From NCBI RefSeq assembly GCF_014266025.1, contig NZ_JACMYC010000006.1:186001-250000 (forward strand): DNA of 64,000 bases, in the 5' to 3' direction. Position 1 is the first letter of the stretch. Every line of letters begins with the position of its first letter. Positions 45,537 through 54,413 of this stretch are shown piece by piece. Source of the stretch: Nocardioides deserti. Its GTDB lineage: Bacteria; Actinomycetota; Actinomycetes; Propionibacteriales; Nocardioidaceae. The position numbers were made by a program, and so were the translations under genes. Under the pieces are notes generated by a model. That model ran no database searches. It was not told the DNA's origin and saw only the letters and a program-made list of their open reading frames with translations.

Positions 45537-46700
45537 ATGGCCGCCCTGCGCACCCGCGCCTCCGCCTGGTGGGCCGGCTCGATCCTCGGCCGGCACCTGC
45601 TGGTCGCGCTCCTCGGCCTGGTCGTGGTGGTGGTCGTGCTCGAGAGCTCGAGCGACTTCCGCAACCTCCAGCTCGCCTCGATGGCCTACCTCGGCATCGC
45701 CGCCGGCGGCCTGACCGTGCTGACCGGCCTCAACGGCCAGATCTCGCTCGGCCACGGCGCGCTGATGGCGATCGGCGCCTACACCACCGCCCTGCTGCTC
45801 GACGACCGCGAGGCGAGCACCCCACTGCCGCTCGTCGTGCTGGCCGCTGTCGTGGTCACCCTGCTGGTCGGCATCGCGGTCGGCGCGGCCGCCGCCCGGC
45901 TGCACGGCCCCTACCTCGCCGGCGCCACCCTCGCCCTGGCCGTCGCCGTGCCGGGCATCGCGCTCTACTTCAAGGAGCAGCTCGGCGGGGAGCAGGGCCT
46001 GCGCGTGGTGCTGCCCGACATCCCGGCGTGGGTGCTCGACCTGGCGTACTTCGTCACCGGCCAGGACCTCACCCGCAGCCGCTACGTCGCCTACCTGGCC
46101 TGGCTCACGCTCGTCATCACCTTCGTCCTCCTCGCGAACCTCGCCCGCAGCCGGGTCGGCCGGCGCTGGCGCGCGGTCCGCGACGACGAGGTGGCCGCGG
46201 AGCTGGCCGGCGTGCACCTGGGTCGGGCCCGCGTCTCGGCGTTCGTCGTGAGCGCGGCCGCGGCGGGCGCGGCCGGCGCGATGATGGCGCTGACCGTGCG
46301 GCTCGCCGCGCCGAGCGGCTTCACCCTGACCCTGAGCCTCACCCTGCTCAGCGCGGTCGTCCTCGGTGGCCTCGGCAGCCTCGCCGGCGCGCTCCTCGGC
46401 GCCGCGCTGCTCACGTTCCTCCCCCAGGTCGTCACCGACATCGGGGTGGACGCCGGGCTCTCCGACATCCGCGCCGCCGAGCTCGCGCCGCTGGTCTACG
46501 GCGTCGTCATGGTGCTCGTCATCCTGCTCGCCCCCGCCGGGATCGTCGGCACCGTCCGCACCGCCCTCCTCAAGCGCCGGCTGCGCCGCTCCGCCGCCGC
46601 GCAGACCCGCACGGCCGGGACGAACCCGACCGCGCCGGGCACGCCGGGCACCCCCACGACCGACCCAGCCACCACCACCTCGAAGGGAAGCACGACATGA
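45537..46700 (+). CDS. livM: Branched-chain amino acid-type ABC importer permease (LivM-like)
   Basis: 387-residue permease with about nine membrane helices. The LivM signature TGLNGQISLGHGALMAIGAY is present, as is the coupling helix RRWRAVRDDEVAAELAGV. The last 45 residues form a basic then Thr/Pro-rich cytosolic tail. Its ATG directly follows the livH stop, and its own stop overlaps the binding-protein start as ATGA. Confidence 0.92.
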   Translation: MAALRTRASAWWAGSILGRHLLVALLGLVVVVVVLESSSDFRNLQLASMAYLGIAAGGLTVLTGLNGQISLGHGALMAIGAYTTALLLDDREASTPLPLVVLAAVVVTLLVGIAVGAAAARLHGPYLAGATLALAVAVPGIALYFKEQLGGEQGLRVVLPDIPAWVLDLAYFVTGQDLTRSRYVAYLAWLTLVITFVLLANLARSRVGRRWRAVRDDEVAAELAGVHLGRARVSAFVVSAAAAGAAGAMMALTVRLAAPSGFTLTLSLTLLSAVVLGGLGSLAGALLGAALLTFLPQVVTDIGVDAGLSDIRAAELAPLVYGVVMVLVILLAPAGIVGTVRTALLKRRLRRSAAAQTRTAGTNPTAPGTPGTPTTDPATTTSKGSTT

Positions 46701-48052
46701 GACGACGGCTCCATCGGCCCACCACCCTCGTCGCCGCCGCCACGGCCGGCGTACTCCTGCTGGGCGCCTGCGGCGCCGGCGGCCGCGACGACGACGGCGG
46801 AGGTGGCGACGGCGGTGACGGGGGCGGCGGCGCGACCGCCCCCGGCGTCACCGAGGACTCCATCAAGATCGGCGCGCACTTCCCGCTCACCGGCGTCGCC
46901 GCGCCCGGCTACAACGAGATCCCGACCGGCGCGAAGGCGTACTTCGACTACGTCAACGCCCAGGGTGGGGTGCACGGGCGCCAGATCGAGTACGTCGTCC
47001 GCGACGACGGCTACAACCCCACCAACACCAGCTCGGTCACCAACGAGCTCGTGCTGGAGGAGGAGATCTTCGCGATGGTCGGCGGCCTCGGAACGCCCAC
47101 CCACAGCGCGGTCGTGGACTTCCTCAACGACGAGGGCGTCCCGGACTTCTTCGTCTCCTCCGGCTCGCTGCAGTGGGGCGACGACCCCGAGGCCTACCCG
47201 TACACGTTCGGCTGGCAGCCCGACTACGAGATCGAGGGCAAGATCATCGGCCAGTACGTCGCGGAGAACATGCCCGACGCCAAGGTCGGCCTCTTCCTCC
47301 AGGACGACGACTTCGGCGACGACGCCGAGAAGGGCGTGCGCCAGTTCCTCGACGACCAGGTCGTTGCGGCCGAGCGCTACACCTCGGGCAACACCGACGT
47401 GGGTCCGCAGATCGCCGGCCTCCAGGCCGCCGGGGCCGACCTGGTGCTGTCGTTCAACACCCCGTCGTACACCGCACTGAGCCAGCTGGTCGCCCTCCGG
47501 CTCGGCTACGAGCCGCAGTGGTTCTACACCAACGTCGGCTCCGACGCCGACCTCGTCGGCTCGCTGCTGTCCCGCTTCTCCGAGGGCGCGGTCGAGGGTG
47601 GGTCGAGCTCGCTGGACGGCGTGATGACCACCGAGTACATCCCCGGCGTCGACCAGCCCGACGACCCGTGGGTCCAGCTGTGGCAGAAGGTCTGGGACGA
47701 GCACGGCGAGAAGGGCAAGCTGACCAACTATCGGGTCTACGGCATGTCCCACGCCTATGCGTTCGTGCAGGCCCTCCAGGCGGCCGGCGAGGACCTCACC
47801 CGCGACGGCATCGTCGAGGCGATGGAGGAGGTCGGCGCCGACCTCGAGGGACCGCAGCTCGCGCCGTTCCGCTACTCCTCCGACAGCCACCTCGGCATCT
47901 CCGGCATGCGGGTGGTCGAGATCCAGGACGGTGCCGGCGAGGACCTCACGCCGGTGCTCATCACCGACATCGGCGACGCCGAGATCGTCGAGGACGACTC
48001 CGGCCAGGACGGCGACGCCCCGCCGGAGAACGGTGTGCCCGAGGCGCCGTGA
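46697..48052 (+). CDS. Substrate-binding lipoprotein of the ABC importer
   Basis: 451 residues. A lipoprotein signal with lipobox LLGAC (Cys25) is followed by a Gly/Asp-rich linker and a Peripla_BP_6 domain from about residue 45 (TEDSIKIGAHFPLTG). Such proteins bind leucine-type amino acids, but also urea, amides or aromatic acids; the ligand cannot be read from the sequence. It carries its own AAGGGA ribosome site despite the 4-bp overlap with livM, which allows higher expression. Last gene of the importer operon, followed by a strong hairpin. Confidence 0.92.
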   Translation: MRRRLHRPTTLVAAATAGVLLLGACGAGGRDDDGGGGDGGDGGGGATAPGVTEDSIKIGAHFPLTGVAAPGYNEIPTGAKAYFDYVNAQGGVHGRQIEYVVRDDGYNPTNTSSVTNELVLEEEIFAMVGGLGTPTHSAVVDFLNDEGVPDFFVSSGSLQWGDDPEAYPYTFGWQPDYEIEGKIIGQYVAENMPDAKVGLFLQDDDFGDDAEKGVRQFLDDQVVAAERYTSGNTDVGPQIAGLQAAGADLVLSFNTPSYTALSQLVALRLGYEPQWFYTNVGSDADLVGSLLSRFSEGAVEGGSSSLDGVMTTEYIPGVDQPDDPWVQLWQKVWDEHGEKGKLTNYRVYGMSHAYAFVQALQAAGEDLTRDGIVEAMEEVGADLEGPQLAPFRYSSDSHLGISGMRVVEIQDGAGEDLTPVLITDIGDAEIVEDDSGQDGDAPPENGVPEAP

Positions 48053-48098
48053 CCAGCGCCGTCACCGGCACGCGACACGCACGCGCCTGACGCGCTGG

Positions 48099-48136
48099 AG
48101 AGACGCCCACCCGGGTCCGCCCGGGTGGGCGTCTCT
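48099..48136. terminator. Bidirectional terminator hairpin
   Basis: A perfect 17-bp stem, AGAGACGCCCACCCGGG (48099-48115) and CCCGGGTGGGCGTCTCT (48120-48136), with a TCCG loop. It lies between the importer operon and the convergent phosphatase-fold gene, whose stop begins one base later. Confidence 0.88.
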
Positions 48137-49114
48137 TCATCGGTAGAGGCGGATCCGCGCGAGCAGCGGCGCGTGGTCGGAGGTGTAGCCGCCGAGCACC
48201 CGGTGCCGGGCGACCTGCGCGGTGCCCGACCCGCTCCCGGCCTCCGCGTCGGCCTTCCGCAGGGACCGGTCGGCGACGAAGACGTAGTCGATCCACCGGG
48301 TGTTGCGGGTCGGGCGGAGGCCGTCCAGGCCGAGCAGCTGGTAGGTCGAGCTGGCATGGCCGCGGAAGGCCCGGATGATCCCGCCGGCGGGCTTCGCGCG
48401 GGAGTCGTCGGCGAAGTCGAAGTTGTAGTCGCCCGTGCCGAGCACGACCGAGCCGGGCGCGGTGTCCCACATCCGCGCGAGCCTCGCGAGGTGCTGCTTG
48501 GCGCGCTCGGCGTTGAGGTTGCGCTCGAAGCGCTGCTCCGTCTCGATGTGCTGGTTGACGTGGGTGTTGAGCAGGGTGACGGTGCGCCCGGTCGCGCGGT
48601 GCCGCAGCTGCGCGGTCACCACCCACCGCGCCGGGAACGGGTCGGTCGTCTCCCGCGGGTAGCCGCCGCGGTGCATCCGGCGGAACGACACGTCCAGCAG
48701 CTCGAACGTCGCCGTCCGCCACGAGACCGCCAGCGAGATCGGCCCGTCGGGATCCGGCCAGTGCCACGTCTCCCAGCCGCGGGCGCGGTACTGCGGGTAC
48801 AGCTCGCGGAACGCCGGCGACTTCGACTCCTGCCAGCCGATCAGGTCGACGTCGTCGCGCCCGGTGAGCCGGTCCCAGTCGCGCCGGGCCCGCTCGAGCG
48901 GCAGGTGCCGCAGCGCGTTGTAGGACACCACCCCGACGGTGGTCAGCACCTCCCCCGGCAGCCGCGGCGCCACCCGCGACCGGCCCTCCTCGACGGCTGG
49001 GCGCGGCGTCCCCCCGCCCGGGTCTGCCCCGTCGCGCACGACCGCCACCACCGCCAGCACCACGACCACCGCCACGACCAGCGCGGTGAGCACGCGAAGC
49101 GGGACGCGGAGCAT
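48137..49114 (-). CDS. Membrane-anchored endonuclease/exonuclease/phosphatase-fold protein
   Basis: 325 residues. One N-terminal membrane helix (about 8-26, LTALVVAVVVVLAVVAVV) precedes an EEP domain. Active-site motifs are SYNALRH, GWQESKS (metal Glu), LNTHVNQH, GTGDYNFDF and the final SDHAPLLA His. The catalytic site would face outside the cell. Members cleave DNA, phospholipids or sugar-phosphates; the substrate here is unknown. Confidence 0.85.
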   Translation of the reverse strand: MLRVPLRVLTALVVAVVVVLAVVAVVRDGADPGGGTPRPAVEEGRSRVAPRLPGEVLTTVGVVSYNALRHLPLERARRDWDRLTGRDDVDLIGWQESKSPAFRELYPQYRARGWETWHWPDPDGPISLAVSWRTATFELLDVSFRRMHRGGYPRETTDPFPARWVVTAQLRHRATGRTVTLLNTHVNQHIETEQRFERNLNAERAKQHLARLARMWDTAPGSVVLGTGDYNFDFADDSRAKPAGGIIRAFRGHASSTYQLLGLDGLRPTRNTRWIDYVFVADRSLRKADAEAGSGSGTAQVARHRVLGGYTSDHAPLLARIRLYR

Positions 49115-49241
49115 GGCGAGGAGCGTACGTCCCGGTCACGGCTGGTCGCAGAAGGTCGACACCACCTCGCACGCCGCCGTATCCCGGGCCCTGAGCCGGG
49201 TACCGCTCGGTCTTCCCCATCCCTGCACCGGAGGTACCACC

Positions 49242-49790
49242 ATGGCTCGCAACACCCTGTCCCGCTCGCTCCACGACGTCGGCCTCGCCGCCTGGTTCGG
49301 CGGCACGCTCGCCAACGCGGTCGCCCTCAATCCCGCGGCCGCACAGGCCACCGCCTCCTCCGACGTGGGCGCGGTCGCGAACACCGGCTGGGACCGGTGG
49401 ACCCCCGTCAACGCCGCCGCGATCGGGGCCCACCTCGCCGGGAGCATCGGCCAGCTCGGCGGCAACAAGGGCCGCATCGCCGCCCAGCAGGGCGTCGGCT
49501 CGATGGTCGTCGCGAAGACCGCGTTGACCGCCGCCGCCCTCGGCGTCACGGCGTATTCCCGCGTGCTCGGCAAGAAGGTGTCGCAGGAGACGCAAATGCC
49601 GGCGGCCTCGGGCACCGAGCCGGAGTCGGGCACCCCGCCGGAGGTAGCCAAGGCCCAGCAGCAGCTCGCCGCCCTCCAGTGGGTGGTGCCCGCGCTCACC
49701 GGTGCGCTGGTGGTCGTCAGCTCCCTCGCCGGCGAGCAGCAGCGCTCGACCGAGCAGAAGAAGGGGCTGCTCGGCCGCGTCGCGCCCTGA
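49242..49790 (+). CDS. Unknown protein, possibly membrane-associated
   Basis: 182 residues, no family confidently recognised. Weakly hydrophobic segments lie at about 10-30, 55-75 and 85-105 and a stronger one at 145-163 (WVVPALTGALVVVSSLAG). Good ribosome site GGAGGT before the ATG at 49242. Actinobacteria carry abundant small proteins of this layout, sometimes cell-envelope related, but no role is claimed. Convergent with the RsmC-like gene. Confidence 0.7.
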   Translation: MARNTLSRSLHDVGLAAWFGGTLANAVALNPAAAQATASSDVGAVANTGWDRWTPVNAAAIGAHLAGSIGQLGGNKGRIAAQQGVGSMVVAKTALTAAALGVTAYSRVLGKKVSQETQMPAASGTEPESGTPPEVAKAQQQLAALQWVVPALTGALVVVSSLAGEQQRSTEQKKGLLGRVAP

Positions 49791-49797
49791 CGGGCCG

Positions 49798-50409
49798 TCA
49801 GCCGCGGCGCGACTCCAGCACGCGGAACCCCTTGGCCGAGGCCAGCCGCGTCGTCGGGTAGCCCTGCTGCCCCAGCCACCGCTGCAGCGAGTCCGCGCCG
49901 AGGTTCTTGCCGACCACCATGACCGCCCGGCCGCCGGGCGCCAGCCGCGGCAGCCAGGTCAGCAGCAGCTCGTGGAGCGCCTGCTTGCCGATGCGGATCG
50001 GCGGGTTCGACCAGATCTCGTTGTACGTCGCGTGCGGCTCGACGGCGTCCGGGGTGGTGGCGCGGTAGCGGTCGGCGACGCCGAGGGCCGCGGCGTTCTC
50101 GTTGGCGAGGAGGACGGCGCGCTCGTTGACGTCGACGGCGGTGACCGTGGCGTCCGGTGCGCTGACCGCGACCGCGAGGCCGATGACGCCGTAGCCGCAG
50201 CCGAGGTCGAGCACGCGGCCGCCGGCCGGCGGCTCGGTCTCGCGGAAGAGCACCGCCGTGCCGATGTCGAGCCGCCCCTTGGCGAAGACGCCGGAGCCGC
50301 TCACCAGCGACAGCGTCCGGCCCCACACCTCGGCCGTGACCGGCTCGCGCTTGAACGGCACGGACGGGTCGGCGGAGAAGTAGTGGTCCTCGGACGGCTC
50401 CTCGCTCAT
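49798..50409 (-). CDS. RsmC-like class I methyltransferase
   Basis: 203 residues matching the methyltransferase half of 16S rRNA m2G methyltransferases. SAM motif [15 protein letters not shown]; motif [11 protein letters not shown], the N-P-P-[FI] signature of base-amino methylation. Substrate (probably rRNA guanine) is inferred. Its ATG overlaps the truA stop (ATGA)... precisely, its start at 50409 overlaps the end of truA at 50406, coupling the two RNA-modification genes. Confidence 0.85.
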   Translation of the reverse strand: MSEEPSEDHYFSADPSVPFKREPVTAEVWGRTLSLVSGSGVFAKGRLDIGTAVLFRETEPPAGGRVLDLGCGYGVIGLAVAVSAPDATVTAVDVNERAVLLANENAAALGVADRYRATTPDAVEPHATYNEIWSNPPIRIGKQALHELLLTWLPRLAPGGRAVMVVGKNLGADSLQRWLGQQGYPTTRLASAKGFRVLESRRG

Positions 50410-51236
50410 GCCTTCTCCCTCCGTGCCCGGGTCAGCTCGACCCGCGCGCCGAGCTCGGCGTCGGGCGGGTAGGCGACCTCCTCCAGGGTCAGCCCGTGGG
50501 CGTGCACGACCGCCACGGAGGCGTCGCGCCGCTCCGCGGCCAGCACGTCCCCGGCCCACGCGACCGGCCGGCGACCCTCGCCGACCGCGAGCAGGCAGCC
50601 GACCAGCGAGCGGACCATGCTGTGGCAGAACGCGTCGGCGCGGACGGTCGCCTCGACCACCCCGGACGGCAGCCGCTGCCACGACAGCGCCTCCAGCACC
50701 CGGATCGTCGTCGCGCCCTCGCGCTGCTTGCAGAAGGACGCGAAGTCGTGCTGGCCGAGCAGCAGCACGGCCGCCTCGTTCATCAGGTCCACGTCCAGCG
50801 GGCGCGGCCAGGCCAGCACGTGCCCGCGGGTCAGCGGGTCGACCGCGGCCGGGGTGTCGGCGACGCGGTAGGCGTAGCGGCGCCACAGCGCGGAGAAGCG
50901 GGCGTCGAACCCGTCCGGCGCCTCGACCGCACGGCGTACCCGCACGTCGGCGGGGAGGATCCCGTTGAGCCGACGCACCAGCGCCCCGAGCGGCGGATCG
51001 GGCGAGCGCCCGGCGGACCGGGCGAGCGCGTCGGGCTCGACGTCGAGGTGCACGACCTGCCCGCGGGCGTGGACGCCGGTGTCGGTGCGCCCGGCGCAGA
51101 CCAGGTCGACCGACGGCACCCGCAGCGCGGTCGCCGCCGCCGCGGACAGCTCGCCCTGCACGGTCCGCAGCCCGGGCTGGGCCGCCCAGCCGTGGAAGCC
51201 GCCGCCGTCGTAGGCGAGGTCGATCCGGATCCGCAC
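50406..51236 (-). CDS. truA: tRNA pseudouridine(38-40) synthase
   Basis: 276 residues. The catalytic aspartate is Asp52 in [14 protein letters not shown], and the N-terminal [14 protein letters not shown] and C-terminal [14 protein letters not shown] segments are typical. GTG start. In many actinobacteria truA follows rplQ; here it is separated from rplQ by 3 kb containing three unrelated genes. Confidence 0.95.
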   Translation of the reverse strand: MRIRIDLAYDGGGFHGWAAQPGLRTVQGELSAAAATALRVPSVDLVCAGRTDTGVHARGQVVHLDVEPDALARSAGRSPDPPLGALVRRLNGILPADVRVRRAVEAPDGFDARFSALWRRYAYRVADTPAAVDPLTRGHVLAWPRPLDVDLMNEAAVLLLGQHDFASFCKQREGATTIRVLEALSWQRLPSGVVEATVRADAFCHSMVRSLVGCLLAVGEGRRPVAWAGDVLAAERRDASVAVVHAHGLTLEEVAYPPDAELGARVELTRARREKA

Positions 51237-51290
51237 CCGCGCATCCTCTCAGGACACGCGGTGTTCACGTGGAGCACCTAACCTGCGGCC

Positions 51291-52988
51291 ATGACCGCTC
51301 CGAGCCTGGTGCTCGTCTCCGAGGCGAACGCCGACTTCCTGCTCGACGAGTTCGGGCGCTACCAGCGCGACTACGACCTGCGCACCGCCACCTCCGCCGA
51401 CGAGGCCGAGCAGGTGGCCCGCGAGGTGCTCGCGGGCGGCGGCCAGGTCGCGCTGTTCGTCACCGAGTCGGTGCTGCCCGACTCCGGTGTCCCGGAGGCC
51501 TTCGCCCGGTGGCGCAGCGTCGTGCCCACCGCCCGGCGCATCGTTGCTGCCCACCACGACCGCTTCCTGCTCGACGCGCCGGCGCTGCGCCTGGGCCTGG
51601 CCAAGGGCAAGTACGACGCCTACCTGCTCATGCCGCGCGGCGTGCGCGACGAGGAGTTCCACGGCGTGGTCTGCGAGCTGCTCTCGGACTGGGGCTCGAC
51701 CGTGGCCGAGCCGGAGGTCGAGAGCGTCCGGATCGTCTCGCCCGACGGGGACCCGCTGACGCTCGCGCTGCGCGACTTCTTCGACCGGATGGGGCTCCCC
51801 AACCGCGTGCACCACCCCGACAGCCCGTCCGGGCAGGAGGTGCTCGCCCGGTGGAACGGCCCCGCGACGTACCCGCTCGTCGAGGCGCTGGAGCGCCCGC
51901 CCGTCGCCCCGCGCAGTGTCCGCGAGGCGGCGGTCGCGGTCTACGGCCGCCCCGACGAGGTCGACGTCGAGACCGTCGTCGACGTCTGCGTCGTCGGCGC
52001 GGGCCCGGCCGGGCTCGCCGCCGCGGTGTACGCCGCCTCGGAGGGTCTCTCCACGGTCGTCGTCGAGGTCGAGGCCGTCGGCGGGCAAGCCGGCACCAGC
52101 TCGATGATCCGCAACTACCTCGGCTTCCCCCGCGGCATCTCCGGGATGCGCCTGGCCCAACGGGCTCGCAACCAGGCGATCCGCTTCGGCACCCGCTTCT
52201 TCACCGGCTGGGAGGTCACCGCGATCGAGCCGCACCCCGCTGGGCACTGCGTGCGCACCGACGGCGGCGACCTGCGGGCGCGATCGGTCGTGCTGGCCTC
52301 GGGCGTGGCCTACCGCAAGCTCGGCGTGCCGGCCGTCGAGGAGCTCGTCGGCCGTGGGGTCTTCTACGGCAGCGCCCTGACCGCCGCCCGGGAGATGGAG
52401 GGCGCCGACGTCGTCGTCGTGGGGGGCGGCAACTCCGCGGGCCAGGCGGCCATCCACCTCGCGCGGTTCGCTCGCTCGGTGACCATCATGGTCCGGCGCG
52501 ACTCGTTGGAGGCGACCATGTCGGCCTACCTCCTCGGCGAGATCGCCCACAACCCGCGCATCGCCGTCGCCCCCTGCTGCGAGATAGCCGACGGCGGCGG
52601 CGACGGCCACCTGGAGTGGCTGGACGTCCGCGACACCCGGGACGGCTCGGTCACCCGGCGGGCCGTGTCGGGACTCTTCCTCCTGCTCGGCGCCGACCCG
52701 CAGTCGGACTGGCTGCCGCAGGAGGTCGCGCGCGACGCGCGCGGCTTCGTGCTCACCGGTCGTGACGTGCCTCGGGACAGCTGGGTCGACGGCCTCCCGC
52801 CGGAGAGCCTGGCCACGACGTTGCCGGGCGTCTTCGCTGCCGGCGACCTCCGCGCCGGGTCGATGAAGCGGGTGGCCGCCGCCAGCGGCGAGGGCGCGTC
52901 GGTCGTCCCGCTCGTCCACCAGTGGTTGGCGACCCTGCCGGCGCCGGCCGGGGCCCGCGAGGACCGGGGGTTGATCGTCGGGGTCTAG
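51291..52988 (+). CDS. Receiver-like domain fused to thioredoxin-reductase-like flavoprotein, CxxC missing
   Basis: 565 residues. The N-terminal half (1-130) resembles a response-regulator receiver but lacks clear phospho-acceptor geometry. The C-terminal half (about 228-555) is a TrxR-type FAD/NAD(P)H oxidoreductase: GAGPAG (236-241), GGGNSAG (378-384) and FAAGDLRAGSMKRVAAASGEG. At the active disulfide position it reads YGSALTAA (359-366) instead of CxxC, so it cannot act as a classical thioredoxin reductase. It may be an NADPH-flavin or ferredoxin-type reductase, or a redox sensor. Such fusions are known in actinobacteria; the partner is unknown. Shares CTAG with the convergent kinase stop. 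Confidence 0.85.
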   Translation: MTAPSLVLVSEANADFLLDEFGRYQRDYDLRTATSADEAEQVAREVLAGGGQVALFVTESVLPDSGVPEAFARWRSVVPTARRIVAAHHDRFLLDAPALRLGLAKGKYDAYLLMPRGVRDEEFHGVVCELLSDWGSTVAEPEVESVRIVSPDGDPLTLALRDFFDRMGLPNRVHHPDSPSGQEVLARWNGPATYPLVEALERPPVAPRSVREAAVAVYGRPDEVDVETVVDVCVVGAGPAGLAAAVYAASEGLSTVVVEVEAVGGQAGTSSMIRNYLGFPRGISGMRLAQRARNQAIRFGTRFFTGWEVTAIEPHPAGHCVRTDGGDLRARSVVLASGVAYRKLGVPAVEELVGRGVFYGSALTAAREMEGADVVVVGGGNSAGQAAIHLARFARSVTIMVRRDSLEATMSAYLLGEIAHNPRIAVAPCCEIADGGGDGHLEWLDVRDTRDGSVTRRAVSGLFLLLGADPQSDWLPQEVARDARGFVLTGRDVPRDSWVDGLPPESLATTLPGVFAAGDLRAGSMKRVAAASGEGASVVPLVHQWLATLPAPAGAREDRGLIVGV

Positions 52989-53923
52989 AGCTCGTGGCGG
53001 TACGGCGGGTCCGCGCCCGGCCGCGACACCGTCACCGCCGCGGCCCGGGCGGCGTGCTCGAGCACCTCGGCCACCTCGTCCTCGCCGATCCCCCGCAGCT
53101 CCTCGCGCCGCTCGGCGCCGAGCCGCCCGCGCTCCCACAGCGCGTCCACGAGCGCCGCGCCGAACGTGTCGCCGGCGCCGATCGTGTCCGCGACCTCGAC
53201 CGGCAGCGACGCCACCTCCACGACGCACCGATCGCTGGTCCAGCTCGCGCCCTCACCCCCACGCGTGACCACCACCGCGGCCGGCCCGAGCGCCAGCAGG
53301 TGCGCCACGGCCGCGGTCTCCTCGAGGTCCGGCCAGAGCGCGGCGAGGTCCTCGTCGCTGGCCTTCACCAGGTCCGCGAGCGCGACGACCCGCTCGACCT
53401 GCGCGACCACCTCCGCGCCCGTGCCGGTCACCGCCGGCCGCGCGTTGACGTCGTACGTCACCGTCGCCCGGTCGCGCAGCCCCTGCAGCAGCGCCACGAC
53501 GTCCTGGGCGCCGGGGGCGACGACCGCCCCGAGCGAGCAGGTGTGCACGACCAGCGGGGCCGGCTCGTCCGCGACGGGGCCGAGCTCCCAGGCCAGGTCG
53601 AAGGTGTACGTCGCCGCGCCGTCGGTCCCGATCGTCGCCAGCGCCGTCGAGGTGCGCGGGACCGTCCCCGGGTCGGTCGCCAGCGTCACCCCGGCCGCCC
53701 GCAGGTGGGCGTCGACGAGCCCGCCGCGGCCGTCGGCGGCGTACGCCGTCGCGAACCGGACGGGACGGCCGAGACGGGCGAGCGCGACCGCGACGTTCGC
53801 GGCGCTGCCGCCCGGGTGCTCACGCGTCGTGCCGTCGGCGGCCCGCACCACGTCGACGAGCGACTCCCCCACGACCAGCACGTCGCGCCCGTCCTGCTCC
53901 TGCTGCGCGGCACCCGGCTCCAT
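52985..53923 (-). CDS. PfkB-family sugar kinase
   Basis: 312-residue ribokinase/fructokinase-type kinase. PfkB signature 1 is GGSAANVAVALARLG (38-52) and signature 2 is DTIGAGDTFGAAL, with the catalytic Asp in GAGD. Substrate probably a furanose sugar; not determined. The ATG at 53923 has no ribosome site but lies six bases from a minus-strand TAGGGT, so it is probably leaderless and divergent from a GntR regulator that may control it. Last codon overlaps the flavoprotein stop. Confidence 0.9.
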   Translation of the reverse strand: MEPGAAQQEQDGRDVLVVGESLVDVVRAADGTTREHPGGSAANVAVALARLGRPVRFATAYAADGRGGLVDAHLRAAGVTLATDPGTVPRTSTALATIGTDGAATYTFDLAWELGPVADEPAPLVVHTCSLGAVVAPGAQDVVALLQGLRDRATVTYDVNARPAVTGTGAEVVAQVERVVALADLVKASDEDLAALWPDLEETAAVAHLLALGPAAVVVTRGGEGASWTSDRCVVEVASLPVEVADTIGAGDTFGAALVDALWERGRLGAERREELRGIGEDEVAEVLEHAARAAAVTVSRPGADPPYRHEL

Positions 53924-53929
53924 GCGGCC

Positions 53930-53939
53930 ACCCTAGGGT
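53930..53939. promoter_or_regulatory. Palindromic shared -10 box, pfkB-like / gntR-like
   Basis: ACCCTAGGGT reads TAGGGT on both strands (53934-53939 plus; 53935-53930 minus). The GntR ATG is seven bases to the right and the kinase ATG six bases to the left, so one ten-base palindrome can serve as -10 for two divergent leaderless genes. Confidence 0.6.
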
Positions 53940-53946
53940 GAGCCCC

Positions 53947-54309
53947 ATGCAGGTGCAGCCGCTGGACGACCAGGACCCGACGCCGCCGTTCGAGCAGCTG
54001 CGCGCCCAGGTCGCCCGCCGCGTGGCGTCCGGCGAGCTGCCGGCCGGGACGCGGTTGCCGACGGTGCGAGCGGTCGCCGCCGAGCTGGGGCTCGCGGTCA
54101 ACACGGTCGCGAAGGCCTACCGCGCGCTGGAGGCCGACGGCGTCGTCGCCACCGAGGGTCGCCGCGGCACGTTCGTCGCGTCGTCGGGAGGCGCGGACGA
54201 CTCGCTGGACGAGGCGCTGGACGAGGCGGCCGCGGCGTACGTCGCCGCCGCCCGCCGCGCGGGGCTCACCCTCCCCGAGGCGCTTCGTCGGGTCGAGCGC
54301 GGCTGGTAG
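53947..54309 (+). CDS. GntR-family regulator, YtrA-like
   Basis: 120 residues. Winged helix of GntR type at residues about 15-80: FEQLRAQVARRVASGELPAG, then LPTVRAVAAELGLAVNTVAKAYRALEADGV. The short C-terminal helical region (about 40 residues) instead of an effector domain is typical of the YtrA subgroup. These usually control ABC genes, none of which is adjacent. The nearest partner is the divergent kinase. ATG at 53947 is preferred; a GTG at 53938 falls in the -10 box. Confidence 0.88.
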   Translation: MQVQPLDDQDPTPPFEQLRAQVARRVASGELPAGTRLPTVRAVAAELGLAVNTVAKAYRALEADGVVATEGRRGTFVASSGGADDSLDEALDEAAAAYVAAARRAGLTLPEALRRVERGW

Positions 54310-54352
54310 CGACCGGCCAGGCAATGCTCGACCCGCTCGGCCCGGAAATGAC

Positions 54353-54386
54353 ACCGACCCGCCCCGGGTGTCCCGGGCGGGTCGGT
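54353..54386. terminator. Bidirectional terminator downstream of rplQ
   Basis: ACCGACCCGCCCCGGG (54353-54368) pairs with CCCGGGCGGGTCGGT (54372-54386), with one bulged C and a 3-nt loop. It lies between the GntR and rplQ stops. Confidence 0.8.
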
Positions 54387-54413
54387 GGTGGAGCGGGTGG
54401 TGCTGGGCCTCGA

